A stretch of DNA of 64,000 nucleotides from Limnephilus marmoratus (lineage: Eukaryota > Arthropoda > Insecta > Trichoptera > Limnephilidae): the NCBI GenBank assembly GCA_917880885.1, contig OU862913.1, forward strand, positions 43,061,460 to 43,125,459, read 5' to 3'. How positions within the stretch are numbered: position 1 is the first letter of the stretch; every line of letters begins with the position of its first letter. The notes beneath the pieces were generated by a model that was not told the DNA's origin, ran no database searches, and saw nothing but the letters and a program-made list of their open reading frames with translations. Made by a program: the position numbers and the translations under genes. Below are positions 1 to 11,700 of this stretch, in pieces.

Positions 1-858
1 ACCAAGTTGACCCTTTGCAATAACAAGGTTGCAACTATCGCGATAACGTCATGCAATAATGAACTCAGTGCATGCAATAAAGTAGCTTAGTATGCATAAT
101 ATATGTTGATCCCATTATCACATCACGTTGTAGCGACACGTGGAACCGAGTTATTCCAAAGGGTCGATGTCTTGACGGAAAAAAAACAATGTTAAAACGA
201 ATATCAATAAGAATATAATACTTCTTAAGTAAGGAATTTATAATGCTTTATTAAAAACACTCATTTTATAATTTTGCTTTGAATAGGTAGTAGTTAAAAA
301 ACACAGTTTTAGAAAAAAAAAACACCATTAAAACATAAAATATCTTTTCTTGTGTAGGGTTTTTTTTCTTTTAAAGGAGTTTTGTTCCGTTATCAAGGTT
401 AATTTTTAGTACCTTCTTATTAGAACATAAATAACTTTTGAATTAAAAAAATAAGATTTTCAGGTCGATGAGATGAAGAAGAAAAAATCCCCGCAACTCC
501 AATAATATTTTACCCCACATTTTACGGAAGTTAGAGTAGGTTCATAATTAAAGTTACTGCATGATGTATATTAATTTATTTTTATGAATGTATTAATATT
601 GCTTATTGAAAAAGTTAAAATAGATAAAGAGACATGGTGAATCCGTGCTGAATTTCAAGTATTTAATTCCTAGTTTCTGGATTTCCCCATTTGACCCATG
701 CTAAACAAAACATATCCCATTCAAAAGTACACCCTTTTGTTGACCGATAAATTTTTTTTTTTTTTTTTTGACGTGGTTTTATGAAATATTTTTAGAAATG
801 ACCAAAAAAACCATTAAAATACGGTAAAAACCATCCATATGGCTATACTGCCCTGAGC
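1..858. other. AT-rich stretch, no gene seen
   Basis: No coding signal is visible. A short inverted repeat (7-24 against 150-167, 16 of 18 bases matching in reverse complement) suggests a small fold-back relic at the window edge. A T run lies near 750-770. Confidence 0.5.
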
Positions 859-1105
859 GTTAAAACCAGGGTTGCCGATGCTTATGTTCTAAAATACCCA
901 CAATAAATGTTAAAAATCCCCAACTGGGAAGAACGAAATACCAAATTCCTCGCAATTACCCCATAAGTTATTTTATAATTCTGCCTCCAAAATAAAACAA
1001 AATTCTACGAAAATTAGCATTATTTATTGATTTATTTAATTTTATTTGGAAAATTATCAGGTTTTAAACATATTACATACATATATAATATACGATTAAA
1101 AATAG

Positions 1106-1300
1106 GTTCGACCGGTTAGTGGTTGAGTGGGCATCGCGTTTGGTTCCCACCCAGCCGTCTCGTGTTCAATTCCTCGGCTGGCTAAGTCCTCCATCACAAC
1201 ACAAGCAACACTTTCGGCTTTCTGTGGTGTTAGTAGGAGATTTTCAAACATGGTTGTATTATTCGTAACCAGGGAATGTTTGTCTTTCTTTAAAAAAAAA
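1106..1300 (+). repeat. tRNA-derived SINE-like insertion
   Basis: The segment begins with a degenerate tRNA-like head: an A-box-like GGTTGAGTGGG and a B-box-like TGTTCAATTCC about 40 bases later. It ends in an A-rich run near 1290-1300. It sits inside the hAT-like element. Target duplications were not resolved. Confidence 0.4.
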
Positions 1301-1371
1301 AGTTACAATTCAATAACCAAAGTTCACGTGGTGCAAAACTAATGACGTTTTTAAAAAATATTCCTTACAGT

Positions 1372-1612
1372 GTGCCAATAAATTGTATATCTAGCAGAAA
1401 AAAAGGTAATTTATAGCTTAACACGTAAAGTAAACCAAAGGTTAGGAGAAAAAAAATAACTGAAAAATCTATTAAATTGAATGAGACAAAAAAAATCCAT
1501 ACGGTGTGCCAATAAATTGCAGAGCTCGCGGAAAAAAATTAAAAATAAAACTAAGGTAATAAAATCATACTTAAAGTATAATATCATGTAATTTAAATGA
1601 GACAAAAAAAAA
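1372..1612. repeat. Tandem duplication, about 130-bp unit, two copies
   Basis: Both copies begin with GTGTGCCAATAAATTG or a close variant (about 1372 and 1501) and end with GAGACAAAAAAAA followed by ATC. The copies have diverged in the middle. They lie within the hAT-like element. Confidence 0.55.
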
Positions 1613-2054
1613 TCAGTTGAATAAAAGAAGACAAAATAGTATTTTGGTGGTGAAACGTCATATTAATCATTTTTTAAATTTTTTATTTTGTTAATTGAAA
1701 TTAATACCGAAAATTTCAAACAGGAATTAATAATTATAAACTTAATAAGCAATTCAAATTATTATTAACAACATATTTCAAGGATCCTAAAGAGTAGTAT
1801 AATAGATTTGAACAATAAACGAGATAAGCATGTTTTCTATTGGATACAGATTATGTAATATAGTTTCTTATTATGTCATAGGTATTTTTTGGTTAACACT
1901 AAACTTCTTCCTTATTTGTTAATCCCTTCTCGAGTAACCATCAGTTCTTCTACAGTATCTGTAGGAAGGCGATGTCTATTTTCCTTTTTTATATTTTTAA
2001 GCACGCTAAATTTTCTCTCTACGGAAGCTTGGAACATGCTAGCAAGGGCATTAA

Positions 2055-2240
2055 ATGTTTAGTTAGACAGGAAGTAGCGGATTCCAATACCCTATCTTTT
2101 GTTAGACTTTATTTAGACGGACTAGGAGTAGCGGATTCCTAAACGTCATTTGTTGTTATACTTTAGTTAGACAGGGACTGGGACGTCGTGTTTAGTTATA
2201 CTTTAGTTAGATAGGGACTGGGAGTTACGAATTTCATTAC
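2055..2240. repeat. Degenerate minisatellite
   Basis: Three to four imperfect copies of a ~50-60 bp unit containing TTAGTTAGACAGG and GACTGGGA or AGTAGCGGATTCC. They lie inside the hAT-like element, 280-470 bp upstream of the SPH TATA box. Confidence 0.5.
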
Positions 2241-2470
2241 GTCATTTTTGTCATTAAAGTTCAGGCCCCATTCCGGGTTCTAATTTCCCACAGTTATTGT
2301 TTAGAAATAAATGCAAAAAAAAAACTAAATTTTCCATAGAATAATTATGTAAATTTTTCAAAACGGTTAGATAATCATAAAATATCAAGAATCCCCGCAT
2401 TTTTCCCGCAAAAAGGTTCTCTTCTGAAAATACCGTATTTAAAAAAAAAATTAAAATTTCCCCGCAGTTT

Positions 2471-2482
2471 GGGAAATTCCCC
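2471..2482 (+). promoter_or_regulatory. kappaB-like motif GGGAAATTCCCC
   Basis: The 12-mer fits the Rel/NF-kappaB consensus GGGRNWYYCC and is palindromic. It lies 40 bp upstream of the TATA box of the SPH gene, a spacing typical of insect immune promoters. It belongs to the right end of the hAT-like element, so if used it would be transposon-supplied. Rel binding is an inference. Confidence 0.4.
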
Positions 2483-2522
2483 GCGAATTGGCAATCCTGG
2501 TTAAAATACTGATCTCAACTCT

Positions 2523-2556
2523 ATAAATACGATAACAAACCTCTTCAAAGCACAGT
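2523..2556 (+). promoter_or_regulatory. TATA box and initiator of the SPH gene
   Basis: TATAAA at 2523-2528 is followed about 30 bp later by GCACAGTGTT (2550-2559), close to the arthropod initiator TCAGT. A start near 2553 would give a 5' UTR of about 80 nt before the ATG at 2634. Confidence 0.55.
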
Positions 2557-2633
2557 GTTTTTTCAACTCCGTACTGGAGAGGTTCAATACATCTTCTTTT
2601 AAATAAATTCAGTGTTGCAAATTTATTTCCAAA

Positions 2634-2703
2634 ATGCGTAATTTCATTGTAATTGTGTCCACCGTTTTATTTTTAACAAAGCTTATTGCGGCACAGCGGG
2701 AAG
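2634..2703 (+). CDS. SPH exon 1: signal peptide
   Basis: The ATG is preceded by CCAAA, a good insect start context. It encodes M-R-N-F then a hydrophobic core (IVIVSTVLFLTKLIAA) and Q-R-E. Signal cleavage is expected after Ala 20. The donor is G|GTAAGA, leaving phase 1. The only exon that completes the codon and starts clip 1 is the inverted one at 32248-32351. Splicing straight to 39137 would also keep frame. Confidence 0.8.
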
Positions 2704-5700
2704 GTAAGAATAATAAAAATATTTTCATTATTATACTCTTGTTTATTTATAACTAATTATTGATAAAATTAATGTTAAACTTTTTTAAATCAGAAAAATT
2801 GATTATTTGATTTTTTTAATATTAATAATTCAAACTTTTCGATTATGCCTTCGGAAGGTGAAACAGCAATCACGCGTAATAATAATTACACAGCAGAACT
2901 TGTTTATAAATAAACTGTTTTTTTTTAATTTAATTCATTTTGTCTTAAATTAAATAATATAATAATAAATAAAATAAAATCAAAAAATTAAAATGGAGTC
3001 CTAGAAATAAAACATCGCTCTCCGTTTTTCTATTCTCTGTGTATGACAAAATTGTATAATATGCTTTTTGACTGAAACCCGTGGTTTTGATGGGTATCTG
3101 GTACCAACATTAAAATGCAGTTTGATATAATAAACTGGTGCATTTTATTTTAATTTGATAGATTTTTAATAAGACGATTATCCATATATTTTTACAAAAA
3201 ATCCATTTCAAATACTTTTAACATTGAAATGCAGTCTGATAATATAATAATCTGACGCATTTTATTTATTACCAATTAATTTATTTTTAAATAAGAAGCT
3301 TATTTTTATATTTTTACAAAAAAATCTATTTTAAATATATATTACCTACATTATTATGCAGTTTGATGTATAAAAGTGATGCATTCTATTTATTACCAAG
3401 GAACAGATTTTTAACAAGTTTATTCTTATATTTTTACAAAAAATCTATTTTAAATGCTTATTAGTAATAATATATGGATAATCTTCTTATTAAAAATCTA
3501 GCAAATTAAAATTAAACGCATCAGTTTAATATATCAAACTGATATATTAAACTATATAGTTTAATATATTAAACTGATGCATTTTATTACAAATTGGCAT
3601 GTTTTTAATAAGAGATTTATTCTTATATTTTTACAAAAAATCCATTTTAAATGCTTATTAGTAATAATATATGGATAATCTTCTTATTAAAAATCTAGCA
3701 AATTAAAATTAAACGCATCAGTTTAATATATCAAACTGATATATTAAAATATATAGTTTAATATATTAAACTGATGCATTTTATTACAAATTGGCATGTT
3801 TTTAATAAGAGATTTATTCTTATATTTTTACAAAAAATCCATTTTAAATACTTATAAAAAAATAACATAAGATTTTTTTTTAATATACCGTAACGGGGGT
3901 GGGTGTAAATAAAAACATCACAAATGAAACAGTAAATAAATGCGTTCAAGTGTGTTCAAATAAAAACTGGTGATAGATCGATCACTGAAATATAAATGTA
4001 GCTGTATTAATGTAAATGGAAAGCAAATACACAGTGGCACAGACAATTGTGTTGTTTTCAATAGTTTGTGAACCCAGAACGTAATTAAAAAAACGTAACA
4101 ATTGATGTCAGGTGTGGGGTTCCGAAAACAAAAACAAACTACAACAGTTCGGATCGGGATCATAAATTGTGGACGATCATACGGGGACAAGGAAAATGGC
4201 CACCAAGAAAAACAGATTGATGGATTTAAAGATAGGGGAACTAAAGCGGATACTCGAGGAACGTGCACTGCAACAACGGCTACGAGTGGCTCTCGCGAAC
4301 ACTGGCGAAGATCCGGAGAGTTTTTCTTTCGAAACGACTGGCATAATTGACGACCTCTGTCGACATATCGACGCCAATCTAAAAGCAATCTCCCAAAGCA
4401 TCAGTGACATGAGGTCGCAGCTGGAAGGAAAGCTAGACAACGTTTCTCGCTGCTTCAGCGAAAAGATAGTCGACAAGGAAGAACAAGTCCATCCGGAAAA
4501 TAGAGGAGCGACTCAATGCGACTGGTGGTTCATGGCTGTGAAGAGTTCATCAAGGCCCAAAAATGCTAATATCAAGGAACGGATGGTCCTGACCCAGATG
4601 AGGAATGACCTGCCCATCTTCGACGGGAAATCTTCCTGGGAGAAATATCTGACGCTCTTCGAGACCACGGCCATGATCAATGAATGGCCAGAGATTAAGA
4701 AGGCATCAATGCTGTGCCTATCACTGCGAGGAGATGCAGTAAGGGTATTGCAAACTATTTCGCTTTTGGAACACCAAAGCTATGAGCAGTTGACCCAACG
4801 TCTGGAAATACGGTTCGGTCATTGTTATATGGAGGAGATCTACCGCTCGCAACTGAAGAACCGCTTCCAAAAGCCGAACGAGACGTTGCAAGAATTTGAA
4901 GCTGACATAGTCCGACTGGTTAGAGGTGCCTACCCAACAGTGACTGACGAAATCTACGAAAGTCTGGCCATCGACAGATTCTTAGATGGACTGCGGGAGG
5001 GTGAAACGCACCAGGTCGGTTGGCAAGTCCGAAGATGCTGAGTGAGGCGTTGACGCAAGCTCTGGGGTTCGAGACAACGAGGAAATGATACTACACAAGA
5101 GGGTAGGCGAAACGGTGTGTGTGATCCTTAGTGCGGATACTCTGCTACCCCAGTGCAGTGAGACACTGGTTACCGCGTTTCCAGAGACGTGGAGTCCACT
5201 GGGGCAAACTATCATCTTGGAACCGGAGAGGGACGGTGCGGCACTAGGACGAGGAATTTTGGTCGGTAAGGCGCTAATCCGCACCTGTGAGGAAATACCC
5301 ACCAGGGTTATGAATGTCAATGACTACCCGGTAACCCTGAAGAAAGGAACTCAGTTAAGGCGTGGTTCACCTGTTTTAGCGGTTGTCCGGCAAGTTAACA
5401 ACATGACCGTGACATCGATTAAGCTTCCAGACCAGCTAAAAGATCTCGTTGAACGGGACAGTAGGGGACTTCCTGCAAGACAACGGAATGCCTTCGAAAC
5501 GCTGATCAGCAGATATCAGAATGTCTTTGAAGGTTCGAATGGGTTGTTGGGAAGGACTGACGTCATACAGCATCGCATAAGAACGGGGAACGCGGACCCT
5601 ATTCGACCCTAGGCGAACCCCTAGGAGATTACCATTTGTGAGACGTGACAACACCCAATTGAATGCATTTTTACTACAGTATAATTGTCTTGAGGGGGTC

Positions 5701-8700
5701 CAGTTAAATAATGAAAATATGATACAGGCATTAATTAATATTTTAAATTCACTGAAGGTAGATACTTACCAGTGGCAGTCCATGAGTTTTCAGTGGACTA
5801 CAGTGTTAAGATTGAAAAATAAGACATTTTTGATGTTGCAGCTGAAAATGAATTAAAAAAAAAAAAACAATTTTTTTTCTGCGTAGACTTTTCCTGAAAA
5901 TCTTCAAACAAAAATTTGAAAAAATATTTTCTGCTACAACACCAATAACGTATTTTTTAATCTTAGCACTCGTGGACCGCCACTGATAGGCACGCGTGAA
6001 AAGTCAATTAAAAAAAATTGGACACATAATTAGAGTTCAGAATATATATTTTAATACCGCGCCACATACTGTTAACATTAATTCAATCATCTTTTTTCGG
6101 TTCTTCGAAAAATCTCAATTTTTCACTTAGCGAAAGATTTTCATGATTAATTTATTTTAAATGACAAAATTGACTCTTTGAAATACAATAAGGGTGAAAA
6201 ACGTTTATGTGTAATTTTTATTATTCAATAATTAACATTGTATTTTTTAAACATTATTTGATAATGTGGACCTCCCTGTACGAGCCCGTACTTTGCCTAC
6301 ACTGGGTACTTTGTCCTCACTGGGTTCTATGTCCTCACTGGATACTTGGCCCTCACTGTGTATTTTACCCTCGCTGGGTACTTTGCCCACACTGGGCACT
6401 TTGCCCTCACTGTGTACATTGCTTCACTAGGTACTTTCCTTCACCGGGTACTTTGCCCTCGCTATGTACTTTGCCCTCGCTCGGTACTTTGCTGTCACTG
6501 AGTGCTGATGCCCTCATTTTACAATTTAATAAAACAGATAAAAAGATAAATTAATGAAATAAAATAAATTGCCCACAAGGCGTATGGAGTCAAATAATTG
6601 TTACGGGCATCTTTTTTGAATGATTTTAAAGTGTTGGGGCGCCATAATGCCTCTTTCAGCAGAAACAAAAAGAGAAACAATGAGAACTGCTTACCTCAGG
6701 TTGTGTACCCAATGTACCTACAGAAAATTTTGGAATGAAGGTGTTACACATTCATGATTCAATAGCAAAGTTTACAAGCAGCAAACAAAGGTTATGTTGT
6801 AAAAATAAAAACGTGTTACACGTAGAACACCCTACATTCTAATTCGAATGGTTTTAACATTGGGGCTTTTGTTGTCACTTGAAGCAAACAGGATCGGTCC
6901 AACGATCTGTCGTGATCCGATTGATTCTTGAATATAGTGTCCAAATCCATCATTCAGGCGATCAAACATTTAGTGATCCATGTTTCCATAATATGGTGTT
7001 GTAAAGGGTCTTGGATGGGACCCGCAACTCTCCTCCAAGTATGGTGCATTCACACCAGGCAGCAAACAGCTCATTGGAGGGGACCCCACCACTTTCCCAA
7101 CGGCGTTATAAGGAAACATATGGTTTCCTCCTTCACCGCACACGTCAAGACTCTATTTTTTTTTGAACGAAGCTACATTTATTTGAACGACTCTAGACCC
7201 TCCAATGTCCATGCATACGGGGTTAGTAAGCAGTATGCAAGTACTTACATTAACATTATACAAAAGATAAATAAAAGTAGCAGCCCGTGGAATGATTCTT
7301 CTGAAATCTATAGAGAAAAATATATACAGATAAAGGTGTTAGTAAATAAAGAAAAATAAGAGCTGCGCCCGGTTGAGGAGACCTGGTTAAGATATATAAC
7401 GAAAAAGTAACAGTAATAATATAATGCAAGTATTTGCAAAAATAACTGAGAGAAGAAAAGGCATAAAAATAAAATATCTATACAGAGAAGGTATTCCACA
7501 AACCACCAGGCAGTCCCAATGACAATGTGTATGGCTATCGGCCCAACCGCAGACGAAACCCGGAGTCCGCGCCCTTTAGCCGACTCACCGATTTTGCCAC
7601 GAAGAAATATATGTGGGAAAGAAGAGGAAGTTTTTGAAGACTCGGGGAAAAGATCAGCGTCGGATTGTCGGAGGGGGGGCGGAAGGACGTCGAGACCACG
7701 CGGCTGTTCCTCAGGCCTACCCATATCATTGGGGGAGGCGCGGGAGGATCGCAGAAAAACCGCTCCAGTATGGGTTCGCCTGGCTGTACGCACGGACGGG
7801 GTCTATCCCACCCCCTTTGAGCAAACAGCTCACAATATCATCCAGATTTCAGGTAATATTGAAAAGAATTCAAAATACGACCTTTTTTATTGTGCTGGTG
7901 AGATTGTCATCACAATCAGCCAGAAAATTGCCCCATCCGCATTCCGATAACTCCGGATTAGATTCCTCCTCTTTTTTTATAAAATATCACATCTCGTATG
8001 ATTGATTGCTTCGTCGACAAAAACAAAGGCGAGAGAGCTCCTGGTCGTTCCGTGTTCTTGGCAAAGGAATGACGTTTTCAGTTCCTGTCACTGACATCTC
8101 CATTGATAAAACGGGTGATAGCAGTGCGTAAAAACACAAAAATATTTTACTGCCTGTGAATGTAGGTACCACTTCATGGTTGTATAATTTATATGTAACA
8201 ATGATTGGTGATATACATAATCATAAACAAAACTCTCTGATCTTCTAAAGGCGTAGTCCATTTCTGTAATTTTCCTGCCGAGGTGCAATCCGTAACAATA
8301 AGTACCTTCGTACATGGCACGCGCGCCGCTCGTGAGTACCCGCCATACAAATTTGCTGGTGTTCGTACACGATGCTACGCGCCAGCTGTGGGTTTGCCGT
8401 CAGTTGCACGCTACCGACGGTGCTAGTAGCGCGCTACGCGTTGCAGCTTTCGTGTCTACTTCTATTCGTTTGAAAGAAATGGCGTCTGAACATGAGAGTA
8501 AAAACATGAAAGTATGTACTGAAATATTTAATGGAGAAGGCATGGATTGATGTAGGAAAAAAAGTCAATTTGACAGATACATAATATTGTATATGTGTCT
8601 TTCAAATTGACAGTAATAATTGAGGAGTGATAAAATAGTTGGCTAAATAATTCCACAGATTTTTTGGAGATTTATAGGGGGAAATCTCAAGATGTTCAGA

Positions 8701-11700
8701 TATTTTCATAGCTTGAGTCGCACGGCTGCTCACGAAAAATGGTCAAGTTCAGTATATTTTAGGCAGCACCGAGTGTGGAAACTAGCATAAAAAAGTAGTA
8801 TGTCTGTAGGCTACTTCTGGTTGCGTCACAGTATCTCCATGTACGGAGGGTGTAATAGTGAGAATAAGATGGTCAATAACTCCCATAATGCACAATGCAC
8901 AGTACACACAGTACTAGAGCCAGTTCCTGCCGGTGGCGGTGGAAGTAATTACAAACCAGCATTGCGCGCACACATAATACCACACTTCTTCTTTTTTAAA
9001 CTTTAATACAAATAGGCACGTACCATAAATACTCGTACATATATCTCAACTTATTAATTTATTTAATACAATATTTTACATTTCATAGTTTAATCCAGTA
9101 ATTTTGGCCTCACTGGGTGGCTTAGTTACCCGTGCTGAGCCCCCATTTGGGAGGCGGACATGGGTACCGCTGAACCGGCAACCATTTATTGGATTTTTTT
9201 TTATATTAGCTCCACACAGGAGGCCCTGAGGAAAATGATTCCCATGTTGGGGATGCTGATGTCATTATTGGGGATGCTGTGTGGAGGGTCTTTTAAGGAA
9301 AAGAAAGAGAGGAAGTTCTGAGACAGAAAAGACGTGGTTAAATTCAGGGGGTCAGTGTGTCCTGGAGTGACGGACGGACCGTCCCGAACGTCCCACTGAG
9401 GTGTAAGGCGATGTTCTGAGAGAGAATGGCTGAAGAAGTCAAAAGGACTCGCTCAACCATTCTCTCTCGATCCGGCCTGCCATGATGCTGGTGGGCAGAC
9501 GCGTCCGCCGCCAAGACCCGGATAAACCTTACCCCATGAACCCAAGCAACTTGGCCGAGTCACCAAACGTAGCGAACCACTTGGGGTGATCTATGGCAGA
9601 GGTATTAGTTATCCAAAAAATGGTTAACGGGGCGACGGTACACATATCCGCCTCTCAAATTCCATCCATAATCAACACCACTGTTTGGAGACTTAGCAAG
9701 GGTACCCGCGTTCATGGGGTGAGGGTTGTAAAGGCCTTTGCGTTCAATGCGTGTCGGGCCGGATCGGGTGAAATTGGTCAAAGGACACCTAACCTAGATC
9801 TCTACAGACGGACTTCCCTGGCCCATCGCCTTGCACCGCAGTGGAAGAAATGGATTCAGCATCCGTCGCTCCTGAACACATTGCCCTCCAGATTCCTACC
9901 CACCCATCATACCTTTATCCTTTCTAGAACATCATCTCTTTCTTTTCCCTAAAAGACCCTCCACACAGCATCCACAAAGATGACATAGGCCTCGAGGAAG
10001 TTTTTTTTCCTCAGGGCCTCCAGTGAGGAGTAAAAAAAAAAGTTTAGATATATATTTGGGGGGAAGGGGGGTGCGTCACTGGTCTCTTTAAACAAAACTA
10101 ATGCATTGATATCTGCAAAATACAAAATGCTACCGACGAGATTCTGCTTTCACAATATACAATGTGTGCTCCCTTTGATCAACTACAATATTACCTGTAA
10201 TATGATCAAACACTTAGATTATACTGTCACTTTATTCTTTCACAAATTGAGATTAATAACGTCATGTTTTCGCAATTTTAATACATATTACAAAGAAAAC
10301 CGTATCAAATATAATAAACAGTAAAAATAAAAATAATTACAAAATCTTGTTAAGAAATAAATTAAATACGAAATACATTTTTTCACTTTTTTAATCGTTT
10401 GAAACTATATTGATGTTCCGGCGGCAGAGCTGAATTTTCTCTTACTTGCGATTCATAATTTGAAGATTATAATAAATTTTCAAAAACTGTCCAAAATATG
10501 AAATGCAAATTTTTACTGCGTACGTTCATTATGTAAAGTTTATCTCAACATTTTATGGCGGCCTCCGTGGACGAGGGGTAAGGCTCTTGACTAGCAAACC
10601 AAAAGTCGCGGGTTCGAATCCCGAATTTTATTCGATTAATTTATTCTATTTCGCAATTAGTTAATGAAAAATAATATTTTCGGCTCTCTCCAGAGTGGAC
10701 GATACTCTAAGTATCGCCCTGGTGTACGGCCACCATTCAGATTTGAAACTTTGCTTGAAATGTTATTAGCCGTGTTTGGTGACCAGATTCGAATAGCCAG
10801 GTGCTTCCCCACCTTCCTTTTCCCCATCTCCTTTCCCTCCCCACTACCTTCAGCATCACAACATTCCCCATTCGGGGAAGCAATAGTCTCACTAGCTCCA
10901 GACGGGAGCAGTTGGGAATCACGTTTTTTTACTGAGCGTAACAAAGTCCTATATTATCTCGGCCGTTGTGCATTTCGTCAGTCTGTAATTTTTTTGCACG
11001 TTCCGTTTTCAAGATGATGGCCGTTTTTATGTTTCAGTACAGATTCCTTTTTGAAAAATAAAATCGTCGTGTTTTTTTTTGATTTTCTTATTTGTTTTTT
11101 TTTTTATCGAATATTATACAAATATCTACCTACGCAAATATTTTAATGAAGAAAGGCTGTAAAAAGATTTGTCACTGAGATAGTGAAGTTTCTTTGGATG
11201 AATTATGTAAGTAAGTATTTTAAATAATATTAAGAATTTACAATAAATATATGGTTTGTAGTTAAATACCTACTTAGAAATCTTATGTTTAAGGAGGAAA
11301 TTTTGGTTTGCATTTATTAAATGAGAGAAGTTTAGAAACACACTTTTTTGAACTATAGAATTACTTGCTGAAGTCCCCGGCATTGCCCGGGCAATTGTTT
11401 GCTAAATTGCTTAGGGAAAAGAGTTATTGTATATTTTAGCAAATGAATCGAACTTAAATGCCATTAGGCCTAAATGCGCGCTGTGCGGAACACGAGAATA
11501 ATTTATTTTAATACTTTAGATTTTAAATTAAATTGCAAGTTTAATGTCTGCGTCTTCGTTGTGACATTGTCAAATATTATACAAGAATGAATAACAAAAA
11601 ATGATATTTTTGTTACGTGTTATTAAGGGACGTACTTGACTTACTTTATTAACCAGTGATTTCTGACTTTATTTGGAGTAAAAAATCGGTGTCTTTTTTT

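Larger units (their letters stand above)
867..2499. mobile_element. Non-autonomous hAT-like DNA element
   Basis: The left end reads CAGGGTTGCC at 867 and the right end reads GGCAATCCTG at 2490-2499, so the termini are inverted with one mismatch. The flanking octamers are GTTAAAAC (859-866) and GTTAAAAT (2500-2507), a 7 of 8 match that fits the 8-bp target duplication of hAT elements. No transposase ORF is present, so it would need a partner in trans. The interior holds a tRNA-like SINE, a ~130-bp tandem duplication and a minisatellite. A related end occurs near 62520. The element stops 23 bp before a TATA box. Confidence 0.7.

Noticed and set aside
3918..4388. 156-residue minus-strand frame
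   Set aside because: It is antisense to the recognisable Gypsy gag.
6207..6554. 115-residue Cys/His-rich open frame
   Set aside because: The Cys-Pro-His pattern comes from an 18-bp minisatellite, not a zinc-binding protein.
7308..8005. Overlapping open frames on both strands
   Set aside because: GC-rich repeat sequence keeps several frames open at once; no protein family is recognisable.
10557..10640. Functional tRNA gene
   Set aside because: Only A and B boxes are tRNA-like; acceptor and anticodon stems do not fold properly and a constant SINE body follows in every copy.
10664..11017. 117-residue open frame
   Set aside because: It overlaps the S1 SINE body, which is open by chance in other copies too (44581-44784, 22766-23005).
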